From the NCBI GenBank assembly GCA_023700805.1, contig JAMPYF010000020.1, positions 1 through 64,000 on the forward strand: a DNA stretch of 64,000 bases. The letters are read 5' to 3'. The notes under the pieces are model-generated. The model searched no databases, had not been told where the DNA came from, and saw nothing but the letters and a program-made list of their open reading frames with translations. The first letter of the stretch is position 1, and each line of letters begins with the position of its first letter. The DNA is from Sulfuritalea sp. GTDB lineage: Bacteria; Pseudomonadota; Gammaproteobacteria; Burkholderiales; Rhodocyclaceae. Below are positions 1-10,074 of the stretch, piece after piece. The position numbers were made by a program, and so were the translations under genes.

Positions 1-23
1 TCAGAGGTGTGCTCTTCCGATCT
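1..23. other. Residual Illumina adapter at the contig end
   Basis: The first 23 bases end in GTGTGCTCTTCCGATCT and match the 3' part of the Illumina TruSeq read-2 adapter, with one mismatch at base 6 (G instead of C). This is sequencing construct, not organism DNA. It shows that base 1 is the raw end of an assembled contig, so nothing can be said about what lies to the left. Confidence 0.93.
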
Positions 24-58
24 CTGCGCCAGCAGGCGTTCAACGCCTGCTGGCGCAG
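24..58 (-). terminator. Strong hairpin downstream of rplS
   Basis: Bases 24-40 and 42-58 are perfect inverted repeats (17 bp, one unpaired base between them), 23 bases beyond the rplS stop on the transcribed strand. The place and strength fit the terminator of the rpsP-rimM-trmD-rplS operon. The expected T tract would lie where the adapter now sits, so it cannot be seen. A fold-back artefact at the contig end is a less likely alternative. Confidence 0.6.
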
Positions 59-80
59 GCGTTGTGCCTACTCTGAAAAC

Positions 81-443
81 TTACGCTTTCCGCGTAAGCT
101 TTTCCTTGATGCGCGCCGACTTGCCGGAGCGATCGCGCAGGTAGTACAGCTTGGCGCGGCGCACGTCGCCGCGACGTTTGACCTCGATGCTGGCGATCAG
201 CGGCGAATAGGTCTGGAAGGTGCGTTCGACGCCCTCGCCGGACGAGATCTTGCGCACTATGAAGTTGGAATTGAGGCCGCGGTTGCGCTTGGCGATGACG
301 ACGCCTTCGAAAGCCTGGACGCGCTTGCGATCGCCTTCGACCACATTCACGTTGACGATCACGGTGTCGCCCGGTGCGAACGCGGGGACGGTCTTGCCCA
401 GGCGTTCGATTTCTTCGTTTTCGAGTTGCTGAAGCAGGTTCAT
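81..443 (-). CDS. rplS: 50S ribosomal protein L19
   Basis: This 120-residue protein is the large-subunit ribosomal protein L19, which sits at the 30S-50S interface. It begins [16 protein letters not shown] and carries the family block [20 protein letters not shown], followed by the basic segment [15 protein letters not shown]. Length and start match the usual L19. It is the last gene of the rpsP-rimM-trmD-rplS operon, 87 bases after trmD, and a strong hairpin lies just beyond its stop. Identification is very secure. Confidence 0.98.
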   Translation of the reverse strand: MNLLQQLENEEIERLGKTVPAFAPGDTVIVNVNVVEGDRKRVQAFEGVVIAKRNRGLNSNFIVRKISSGEGVERTFQTYSPLIASIEVKRRGDVRRAKLYYLRDRSGKSARIKEKLTRKA

Positions 444-530
444 GCTTTACTCCATCATTTATGGCTGCGGCTACTGCCCGCCAACCTTGCGCCCAGAGCA
501 GGACCGACAAGGTCCTGATACGCGCCGTTT

Positions 531-1298
531 CTAATTACCTTGCCGCTGGAATTCCGCCAGCAGTTCGGCCTCTTCACTACTCAACACCCTCGTCTCCAGG
601 AGATCCGGGCGCCGTTGCCAGGTCCGTCCCAGCGCCTGCTTCAGGCGCCAGCGGCGGATTCTTTCGTGGTTGCCGGACAACAAGACCTCCGGCACCGTTG
701 ATCCTTCATACACTTCCGGCCGCGTGTAATGCGGACAGTCCAGCAAGCCGGCGGCAAATGAATCCTCCACCGCCGAAGCCTCGTCATTCAATGCCCCCGG
801 CAACTGCCTGATGCAGGCATCCATCAAGGCCATCGCCGCCAGTTCGCCGCCGGAAAGCACAAAATCCCCCAGCGACAACTCCTCATCCACACAACGCTCG
901 ATCAGCCGCTCGTCAATTCCCTCGTAGCGTCCGCAGAGCAGAATCGCCCCCGAGCTTGCCGCCAGTTCCACCACCCGCCGCTGGGCAATTGGCGCCCCTT
1001 GCGGCGATAGATAAATCACTTTCGCCGTACCGCCAGCGCCAACTCCTGCGGCCGCCTTTGCCGCCGCCTTGGCTGCACCGATCGCCTGTTCCAGCGGCGA
1101 GGCCATCATCACCATGCCGGGACCGCCGCCGTAAGGCCGGTCATCCACCGTGCGATGCACATCCTGCGTCCACTGCCGCGGATTCCAGCACTCGAGCTGC
1201 CACAAGCCACGCTCCAATGCCCGCCGCGTTATTCCCGATGCGGTAAGTGCCGCAAACATCTCGGGGAACAGCGTGATGACATCGAACCGCAAGCTCAC
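531..1298 (-). CDS. trmD: tRNA (guanine(37)-N1)-methyltransferase TrmD
   Basis: TrmD methylates G37 of tRNAs using S-adenosylmethionine and prevents frameshifting. The SPOUT knot motifs are visible: [36 protein letters not shown] and [16 protein letters not shown] chose the GTG at 1298 (255 aa) because it overlaps the rimM stop as GTGA and gives the family N-terminus [14 protein letters not shown]. An in-frame ATG at 1313 would add five residues. Around residues 76-92 the protein has an alanine-rich stretch ending GVGAGGTA, about eight residues longer than in the E. coli protein as I recall it. That stretch is encoded by a copy of the dispersed 22-bp repeat. Confidence 0.96.
   Translation of the reverse strand: MSLRFDVITLFPEMFAALTASGITRRALERGLWQLECWNPRQWTQDVHRTVDDRPYGGGPGMVMMASPLEQAIGAAKAAAKAAAGVGAGGTAKVIYLSPQGAPIAQRRVVELAASSGAILLCGRYEGIDERLIERCVDEELSLGDFVLSGGELAAMALMDACIRQLPGALNDEASAVEDSFAAGLLDCPHYTRPEVYEGSTVPEVLLSGNHERIRRWRLKQALGRTWQRRPDLLETRVLSSEEAELLAEFQRQGN
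1023..1044 (+). repeat. Dispersed 22-bp repeat, copy 1 (inside trmD)
   Basis: This is a full match to the consensus CGCCGTNYCG followed directly by CCAGCRCCAACT, continuing to CCTGCGG as in copy 5. It lies antisense to trmD, where the opposite strand encodes GVGAGGTA in a linker before the YLSPQG motif. Confidence 0.85.
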
Positions 1299-1801
1299 CA
1301 GTCGCTGCCCCAATCGACGCGGATCAGGTCTCCCGCAACATCCACCGCCTTCACTACCTGTTCGACGAAGGGCAACAAGCGTTCATGCTCGCCGTCAGCC
1401 ACTACCAGCACCTGATTCGCGCCCGTCTCTATCAAAGACTTGACCCGGCCCAGGGGCTGGTCCTGCATATTCCTCACTGCCAGGCCGATCAGATCAGCCC
1501 AGTAGTATTCGTCCTGCGCCGGCGCCGGCAAAGCCTCGCGCGGCGCACCGAAATAACAGCTGCCCAGCGCTTCGGATGCATCGCGATCGTCGATGCCGAC
1601 CAACTTCGCCACGACGCCATCGCCGTGCCGCTTGACCGCCTCGATCGCGCGTGCCTGCCACTTCTCTGCCGGGGCATCGACATCCGCGGAAAACCACCAC
1701 TGCGGCATCTTCTTCCAGGCCTCGGGGTCATCGCCGAAGGGATGAACCCGCAGCCAGCCTTGCACCCCGAACGGGGCGACTATGCGCCCCAATACGATCA
1801 T
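1295..1801 (-). CDS. rimM: Ribosome maturation factor RimM
   Basis: RimM (168 aa) helps assemble the head of the 30S subunit by binding ribosomal protein S19. The N-terminal RimM domain starts [20 protein letters not shown]. The C-terminal PRC-barrel half contains [13 protein letters not shown] and [20 protein letters not shown]. Start and length are standard. It lies five bases after rpsP, and its stop overlaps the proposed trmD GTG start, so translation of the two is probably coupled. Confidence 0.97.
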   Translation of the reverse strand: MIVLGRIVAPFGVQGWLRVHPFGDDPEAWKKMPQWWFSADVDAPAEKWQARAIEAVKRHGDGVVAKLVGIDDRDASEALGSCYFGAPREALPAPAQDEYYWADLIGLAVRNMQDQPLGRVKSLIETGANQVLVVADGEHERLLPFVEQVVKAVDVAGDLIRVDWGSDW

Positions 1802-1806
1802 GCGAT

Positions 1807-2061
1807 TCAGGCAGCCTTGGTCGCCGCGGCTTGCTTGACCAGACGCGCGGCAGTCGGCGACAGTTGGGCGCCATGTCCCTGCCAGAAAGCCAGGCGCTCG
1901 GTGTTGATCACCAGCCCCTGCTCGTTGGCGGCGGCGACGGGATTGTAATAACCGATGCGTTCGATGAAGCGGCCATCGCGACGGTTGCGCGAATCAGCCA
2001 CCACCATATTGAAGAACGGGCGCTTCTTGGCACCGCTGCGGGCGAGACGAATAACAACCAT
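1807..2061 (-). CDS. rpsP: 30S ribosomal protein S16
   Basis: S16 (84 aa) is a primary assembly protein of the small ribosomal subunit. The sequence starts [20 protein letters not shown] and contains [17 protein letters not shown], both diagnostic. A longer open frame exists upstream, but the ATG at 2061 gives the exact family N-terminus. It is the first gene of the operon, with a good promoter 32 bases upstream. The lysine- and alanine-rich tail is normal for the family. Confidence 0.98.
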   Translation of the reverse strand: MVVIRLARSGAKKRPFFNMVVADSRNRRDGRFIERIGYYNPVAAANEQGLVINTERLAFWQGHGAQLSPTAARLVKQAAATKAA

Positions 2062-2092
2062 GGTGTTCTCTTGAAAAGCCGGAAAGCCGGCG

Positions 2093-2121
2093 ATTTTATT
2101 GCAAAAACCCGGAGAAAACAA
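2093..2121 (-). promoter_or_regulatory. Probable sigma-70 promoter of rpsP-rimM-trmD-rplS
   Basis: On the minus strand a TTGTTT -35 box (2116-2121) is followed after exactly 17 bases by a TAAAAT -10 box (2093-2098). Transcription would start near 2086, about 25 bases before the rpsP start. Confidence 0.6.
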
Positions 2122-2445
2122 GGCGTAGCGCAGGCCATTTTGCTGGCCATGATGCGACCGGGCCACCCGCCATGCCGGCGGCCGTGCCTGCAAAAGGCCT
2201 CGCCGCCCACCAGCGCTACGCGGTGGGCCAACTGGGACAAGCACCCAATTCGACGTCCCGCCAAGTTCGTTCGAAAAGACACGAACAATATCGGCTTCCC
2301 GATAAACCTGAACCGCGATCAGGCGGCCATCAAAAATCGCCGGGCGCGGTCGGCTGCAAACTGCTCATCCGGATTCCTTTCAACCTAAGATAAAACTTCC
2401 GGATTCCACTAGAATAATGCTTCGATCCCGGCCGTTGAGATCATC
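2122..2445. other. Non-coding gap between rpsP and a divergent unknown gene
   Basis: This gap of about 320 bases holds no convincing gene. A TAGAAT -10-like hexamer at 2410-2415 may serve the plus-strand gene at 2446, but no good -35 box accompanies it. A GCCCACC/GGTGGGC inverted repeat near 2203-2226 could form a hairpin upstream of the rpsP promoter. I see no RNA gene or mobile element. Confidence 0.5.
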
Positions 2446-3960
2446 ATGCGCCGCAAGAACACCCCTACTCCACCCCCCATCCAGCTTCAGCAAGTGCTGG
2501 ATTGGCTCGTCGAGCCAACGCAGGACGATCCCCTGCTTGACCTGGTCCCCTTGCGCAATCACATCGCGGCGATCGACGCGCTGGAACTTCCCGCCCTGCA
2601 CCGCCTCAAGATCTACGAACTACTCCAGCATCGTTCCGCGCGTATTGACGATGCGCTGATACCGATGCTGCTCGATGTCAAGCTGCCCCTGCCGCTTCAC
2701 CTGGGAACCGTCGCCCAGGGCTTGATCAGCCTGCGTGCGGAACTGGGCGAAGCATGGTTGAAGCTCGCGGGCGAGGCCGATCCGCAGGAACTTGCCCGGG
2801 TGCATCGGAGCAGCGCACAGATTTGCCTGCAGGGAATGCTTAATCTGTCGCGGCAATTCATTGCCGCCTTGCTGGTGGCGATTCCGATGCCCACGGGTTT
2901 CTGGCGCAATGCCCAGGCTTTGTATCATTGCGCCCATAAGTCGGTCGACCCGACGGCGACCCTTCCCGTCGAAATCAGCGCGATCCATGCACGCTTCAGG
3001 GCCATGCTGGCGCTCACCGCGGCGCAACCCGAAGGGCTCGCGCCGCGCGAAATCGTTTTCCTCGCCGAGTATCTGGAGACCCACGCAGCGCTTGCCAGGA
3101 TAGACATGACTTGTCCGGAGTGCGCCGGCGACTGGTTCTGGCTCGACGCCAATCTTGATCAGCCGCCGGTTGCGCTGGAACGCATGAGGCCGGCGGGCCA
3201 AAATTGCCTGTTCTTCCGCTTTGGCGAACTTGCCGAACAGGCGGCGCGACATCTCGACCAACTTAACGACGGCGTGCCGCCGGCATCGCTAGGGTTGCCA
3301 CTGCAGGCCGCCGGGGCCGACTACCGCAATGCGCTGGAACGGGCTCGCAAATGCTGGGTGGCGCCGCGCCGGCGTACTTTCAATCGCCGCGCACAATCGC
3401 TGCCAGTCGAGGTCTGCACCCAGCTCAGTTCCCTTTGGTCGGCCCTGGAAAGCGGATCCCATCAGGAGGCGGATTCCTGCGCCTGCGAATTGACTTACAG
3501 CGATTGGACGATACTCAACGACGGTCCCTCGGGCTACGCGATCGTACATGTCGTCGGCGGGATCACCGGGATCGTAGCGGGCTGCGCCGTAGGTTTGCGC
3601 ACAGGCAACGGCGCCGCCTGGCAGATTTGCCTGGTGCGCTGGGCACGCAGCAAAAGCAGCAGCCAACTTGAACTGGGGCTGGAGGTCCTTGCACCGTCAG
3701 CCATACCAGTCAGAATACAGGCTCTCGGCAATCGCAATTCGGAACCACCGGTACCGGCCTTGCTGCTTCCGCCGCTGCCAAGCCTCAACCGCAGCGAAGC
3801 CATCCTGGCTATGCGGGGTGACTACAATGCCCGTCCGTTCACCTTGCTGCAGGAACGTGCGGACAACCTGCTCGTTGCCGAATGCATGCCGCAGCGCAGC
3901 CTCATCGAAACCTCCAGCGTCGAAGTCTTTGAATTCACCCGCAACCAGGCGGCAAATTAG
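2446..3960 (+). CDS. Conserved-type hypothetical protein with a PilZ-like C-terminal region
   Basis: I do not recognise a named family for this 504-residue soluble protein. The first 280 or so residues are helical and leucine-rich, without signal peptide or membrane segment. The last third has a beta-rich stretch with GPSGYAIVHVVGG, VAGCAVGLRTG, WQICLVRWARS and ELGLEVLAPSAIPVRI. That order resembles PilZ-type domains seen at the end of some betaproteobacterial proteins, but the classic RxxxR and D/NxSxxG motifs are not clear, so c-di-GMP binding is doubtful. It stands alone, divergent from rpsP and overlapping the yihY-type gene by four bases tail to tail. The coding assignment is secure; the function is not. 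Confidence 0.8.
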   Translation: MRRKNTPTPPPIQLQQVLDWLVEPTQDDPLLDLVPLRNHIAAIDALELPALHRLKIYELLQHRSARIDDALIPMLLDVKLPLPLHLGTVAQGLISLRAELGEAWLKLAGEADPQELARVHRSSAQICLQGMLNLSRQFIAALLVAIPMPTGFWRNAQALYHCAHKSVDPTATLPVEISAIHARFRAMLALTAAQPEGLAPREIVFLAEYLETHAALARIDMTCPECAGDWFWLDANLDQPPVALERMRPAGQNCLFFRFGELAEQAARHLDQLNDGVPPASLGLPLQAAGADYRNALERARKCWVAPRRRTFNRRAQSLPVEVCTQLSSLWSALESGSHQEADSCACELTYSDWTILNDGPSGYAIVHVVGGITGIVAGCAVGLRTGNGAAWQICLVRWARSKSSSQLELGLEVLAPSAIPVRIQALGNRNSEPPVPALLLPPLPSLNRSEAILAMRGDYNARPFTLLQERADNLLVAECMPQRSLIETSSVEVFEFTRNQAAN

Positions 3961-4778
3961 GCACGTGCGGACTGCGGCAACTCGGCGACAATCAATGCGC
4001 CGATCAGGATCACGCTCCACGATGCATAGAGCCAGACCAGAAATACCGGAATTGCGGAGAAAGCGCCATAAACCACCGCATTCACCGTGAATCCGGTTGC
4101 GATATACAGCGTGAACAACTTCTGCAGACCGACAAAGCCCAGCGCCGCAACCGTTCCGCCAAGACCCGCATGCCAGGCCACTACCCGCTTGTTCGGTACG
4201 CCCCAATAGAGCAGACCGAACAGGGCGGTCATGAACGCGAAAGGCAGGAGACCGCGGATCACGAAGGCATTCACCCAGCGCGGCTCGTCGACCAGGCCAA
4301 GCGATACCCCCGCAACGAACGATATCGCAGCAATGCTGGCACCGAACACCAGCGGTCCGAGCAACAGCGCCAGGCCGTGCATGGCCAAGCGTCGCAACAG
4401 CGGACGCCCGGACTTGACCCGCCAAATGTGGTTGAAAGCCCGTTCTATGGTCAGCATCTGCATCAGCGCAGTAGCTCCCAGCACCACAATCCCAAGCACG
4501 GTCATGCGGCCGGCGCGAGACGCAAACTGCCCGATGTACTTGGCGATTATGGCGCCGGCCTTCTCAGGCAACAGGTTGGCCAGCAAAAACTTCTCCAGCG
4601 CGGAACCAAGTCCGACCCCGACCGGGAACAAGGAGATCAGCGCAAACGCCGTTGCGATCATCGGCACCAGGCCGATCAGGGTGGCGAAGGACAGTGCCGC
4701 TGCCGTCTGTACGCAATGCTCGTCGTGGAAACGAGCTATTGTCCGCACGATCAGCCGGAAGGGTGCCAGGAGCCACAT
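3957..4778 (-). CDS. YihY/virulence factor BrkB family inner membrane protein
   Basis: This protein of about 273 residues has six predicted membrane segments and the YihY/BrkB signatures: AAALSFATLIGLVPMIA near the N-terminus, NHIWRVKSGRPLLRR in the middle, and GAFSAIPVFLVWLYASW at the end. E. coli YihY was once called RNase BN, but that activity belongs to another protein; the transport role remains unknown. I set the start at the ATG at 4778 (MWLLAPFRL), because an upstream ATG at 4826 would run into the divergent wrbA gene. Only 28 bases separate the two start codons. Confidence 0.9.
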   Translation of the reverse strand: MWLLAPFRLIVRTIARFHDEHCVQTAAALSFATLIGLVPMIATAFALISLFPVGVGLGSALEKFLLANLLPEKAGAIIAKYIGQFASRAGRMTVLGIVVLGATALMQMLTIERAFNHIWRVKSGRPLLRRLAMHGLALLLGPLVFGASIAAISFVAGVSLGLVDEPRWVNAFVIRGLLPFAFMTALFGLLYWGVPNKRVVAWHAGLGGTVAALGFVGLQKLFTLYIATGFTVNAVVYGAFSAIPVFLVWLYASWSVILIGALIVAELPQSARA

Positions 4779-4783
4779 ATAAT
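4778..4783 (+). promoter_or_regulatory. Consensus -10 box (TATAAT), probably for wrbA
   Basis: A perfect TATAAT lies 23 bases before the wrbA ATG and overlaps the start codon of the divergent membrane protein. Transcription would begin near 4790 and include the GGAGG ribosome site at 4796-4800. No convincing -35 box is visible. Confidence 0.45.
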
Positions 4784-4806
4784 CGGATTCTACTGGAGGC
4801 CGGTAA

Positions 4807-5757
<951 letters not shown>

Positions 5758-5774
<17 letters not shown>

Positions 5775-7296
5775 GCTTTTCCTGCCCGGAACGCAGTTTA
5801 TTCAGGGCGTTGATATAGGCCTTGGCCGAAGCGACCACGATATCCGTGTCCGCGCCCTGGCCATTCACAATTCGGCCGTCTTTCGACAAGCGAACCGTCA
5901 CCTCGCCCTGGGCATCGGTGCCGGTGGTGATGGCATTTACCGAGTAGAGCAACAGTTCGGAACCGCTCGCTGCAATGGCCTCGATCGCCTTGAAGGTTGC
6001 ATCGACGGGTCCGCTGCCGCTGGCTTCGGCCTGCTGCTCGGCGCCGCCGGCGGAAAGCGTCAGCCGCGCCTGAGGCACCTCGCCGGTTTCCGAGTGGAAC
6101 ATTGAGGACACGAGTTTGTAGTGCTCGTCGTCGGTGAGGACCATTTCGTCGCTCATCAGCGCGTGCAAGTCCTCATCGAAAATCTCGTGTTTCTTGTCGG
6201 CCAGCTCCTTGAAATGAGTGAAGGCGGCGTTCAGAACCTGCTCGCTCTCGACCTCGATGCCGAGTTCCTTGAGGCGCGCCTTGAACGCGGTGCGACCGGA
6301 GTGCTTGCCGAGTACCAGCTTGTTGGCGTTCCAGCCCACATCTTCGGCACGCATGATCTCGTAGGTTTCACGGTGCTTGAGCACCCCGTCCTGGTGGATG
6401 CCGGATTCATGGGCAAAGGCGTTGGCACCGACGATCGCCTTGTTCGGCTGCACCGGGAATCCGGTAATGCTCGACACCATCTTGGATGCCGCGACAATTT
6501 GCGTCGTATCGATCCGGGTAATGCAGGGAAACACATCCTGCCGGGTATGCACCGCCATGACGATCTCTTCCAGAGCGGCATTGCCCGCTCGCTCGCCCAG
6601 GCCGTTGATCGTGCATTCGACCTGACGCGCACCCGCCATCACCGCGGCAAGACTGTTGGCAACGGCCAGACCGAGGTCGTTATGACAATGCACCGACCAG
6701 ATGACCTTGTCCGAATTGGGAATGCGTTCGCGCAGCTGCCGAATACGTTCGGCATACTGGTCCGGAACGTTGTAGCCGACGGTGTCCGGAATATTGATGG
6801 TGGACGCCCCCTCCTTGATCACCGCCTCGATGATGCGGCAGAGGAAATCCAGATCCGAGCGTCCGGCATCCTCGCAGGAAAACTCCACGTCGTCGATTCC
6901 ATTGCGCGCAAAGCGCACCGCATGCTGGGCGGCGACAAGCACGTCATCGGGCGACATGCGCAGCTTCTTCTCCATGTGGATCGGGCTGGTCGCGATGAAG
7001 GTGTGGATGCGCCCCGATTTCGCCGGCTTGACCGCCTCGAGCGCCCGCGCAATGTCCTTGTCGAAAGCCCGACACAGACCGGCCACCGTCGAGTCCTTGA
7101 TGGTTTCGGCAACGGCCCTGACCGCCTCGAAATCGCCGTTGGATGCGGCGGGAAAACCGGCCTCGATGACGTCGACACGCATCCGTTCAAGTTGCCGGGC
7201 AATCCGCAGCTTTTCTTCCTTGGTCATTGAAGCGCCGGGACTCTGTTCGCCGTCGCGCAAGGTGGTGTCAAAAATGATCAACTGTTCCTTGGACAT
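5758..7296 (-). CDS. leuA: 2-isopropylmalate synthase
   Basis: LeuA condenses acetyl-CoA with 2-oxoisovalerate, the first committed step of leucine synthesis. The 512-residue protein has the catalytic TIM barrel with [14 protein letters not shown] (residues 10-23), [17 protein letters not shown] and [14 protein letters not shown] (metal ligands). The C-terminal leucine-binding regulatory domain runs from about residue 390 and ends with an alpha-helical [10 protein letters not shown]. Length matches the proteobacterial type. The 150 bases upstream are non-coding; I looked for a leucine-rich leader peptide and found none. Confidence 0.97.
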
Positions 7297-7449
7297 GGTT
7301 TTCTCCTGGGGGAAAAATCAAGTTTCAGTCGAGGCTGACGCCGGCGTATTCGTATTGAGCGCAGCGACCGCAACTAAAACCAAAAAATGGCTTATCCCGC
7401 CCCTCATGGCGCGGGCACTGTCAACAACCGGATTGTGGGGGAGGTGTAT

Positions 7450-7560
7450 TTAGCGCGCGCGGCGCAGCAGCGGAAGCAGCTTGGCGCGCAGCGGCAGGCG
7501 TGCGAGCAGCACGCCGGAGAGAGCAAGAAACAGTATGGGAAAAGCCAGCATCTCAAACAT
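7450..7560 (-). CDS. Possible 36-residue membrane mini-protein
   Basis: A short frame between leuA and pssA encodes MFEMLAFPILFLALSG, then VLLARLPLRAKLLPLLRRAR: one hydrophobic helix followed by an arginine-rich tail. This is the topology of small inner-membrane proteins. It starts 45 bases after the pssA stop on the same strand, so it could be co-transcribed with pssA. No good ribosome site precedes the ATG, and I know of no named family. The gap from here to leuA (7297-7449) shows nothing else convincing beyond a CCCGC/GCGGG inverted repeat. Confidence 0.35.
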   Translation of the reverse strand: MFEMLAFPILFLALSGVLLARLPLRAKLLPLLRRAR

Positions 7561-7605
7561 AGCTACGACTATAAAGATATTGCTCTGGTCGCGCAACAGA
7601 TTTTG

Positions 7606-8370
7606 TCAGCTGTCGCCGGTGTTTTGCTTCCGCCGACTGCGCTTCCACAGCGCCATGACGTAACCCGACAGGGCATAGGCAAGAAACAGGGCGAACAGAA
7701 TTCCCGGCGGATACGACGACACGAGTCCATAACCGAGGACGATGGCGGGAAGGACGATGAAGGGCACGCTGCGGCGCAGATTGATATCCTTGCCACTCCA
7801 GTAGGGCACGGTGCTGACCATGGTGATGCCGGCAAACAGCGTCAAGGCAAACGCATACCAGCGCACATCTTCGCCGGAAATATTCAGGTCGTTGATTATC
7901 CATACGAAACCCGCAACCAGCGCGGCCGCTGCCGGGCTCGGCAGTCCCTGGAAATAGCGCTTATCCACAATTCCAATATTGGTATTGAAGCGGGCCAGGC
8001 GTAACGCAGCGCCGGCACAATAGACGAACGCGGCAATCCAGCCCCATTTGCCCATGCCCTTCATCGCCCACTCGAAGGCAATCAGCGCCGGTGCCGCACC
8101 AAAGGACACCATGTCGGAAAGTGAATCGTATTCCGCGCCGAAAGCACTCTGGGTTCGCGTCATGCGCGCCACACGGCCATCCAGGCCGTCGAATACCATG
8201 GCGATGAAAATTGCCACCGCCGCATGCTCGAAGCGTCCGGTCATCGCCTGGACTATGGCGTAAAAACCGGAAAACAGAGCTGCCGTCGTCAGCAGGTTGG
8301 GCAGCAGGTAAATGCCGCGCCGACGCAGCTCGGAATTCATCAGCGCCTTGCGAGGTGGAATTGCCGGCAT
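7606..8370 (-). CDS. pssA: CDP-diacylglycerol-serine O-phosphatidyltransferase
   Basis: PssA joins CDP-diacylglycerol and serine to make phosphatidylserine, the precursor of phosphatidylethanolamine. The CDP-alcohol phosphotransferase signature is complete: DGLDGRVAR at residues 61-69, then FGAEYDSLSD ending with the catalytic aspartate at about 86. The 254-residue protein has about eight membrane segments, as expected for the membrane-bound (Bacillus-type) class. A second possible start, MNSELRRRG at residue 11 (position 8340), has a better ribosome site. It lies between the ilv operon and leuA, the order seen in many betaproteobacteria. Confidence 0.95.
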   Translation of the reverse strand: MPAIPPRKALMNSELRRRGIYLLPNLLTTAALFSGFYAIVQAMTGRFEHAAVAIFIAMVFDGLDGRVARMTRTQSAFGAEYDSLSDMVSFGAAPALIAFEWAMKGMGKWGWIAAFVYCAGAALRLARFNTNIGIVDKRYFQGLPSPAAAALVAGFVWIINDLNISGEDVRWYAFALTLFAGITMVSTVPYWSGKDINLRRSVPFIVLPAIVLGYGLVSSYPPGILFALFLAYALSGYVMALWKRSRRKQNTGDS

Positions 8371-8484
8371 GGTTGAATTACAAAAGGGAACGTAGCCTAT
8401 TCTAACGGCTCATGGGGGTTCGGCAACCGACACGCGCCGTACTGCTTGCGCGTCGAGCCCGTTCGGCGCTTGCACGGCTCCGAC

Positions 8485-8523
8485 CGCGGAAAACACAAAG
8501 GGCGCAGCACAGCTGCGCCCTTT
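8485..8523 (-). terminator. Rho-independent terminator of ilvBNC
   Basis: AAAGGGCGCAGC (8497-8508) and GCTGCGCCCTTT (8512-8523) form a perfect 12-bp stem with a three-base loop. On the minus strand it is followed by GTGTTTTCC. It lies 19 bases after the ilvC stop. Confidence 0.85.
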
Positions 8524-8541
8524 GCGATACGACGACAGGAA

Positions 8542-10072
<1,531 letters not shown>

Positions 10073-10074
10073 GC

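Noticed and set aside
6121..7230. Long plus-strand frame opposite leuA
   Set aside because: Antisense shadow of leuA with no family features or ribosome site.
7297..7449. Leucine leader peptide and attenuator before leuA
   Set aside because: No short frame with a leucine run and no terminator/antiterminator pair followed by a clear T tract was found.
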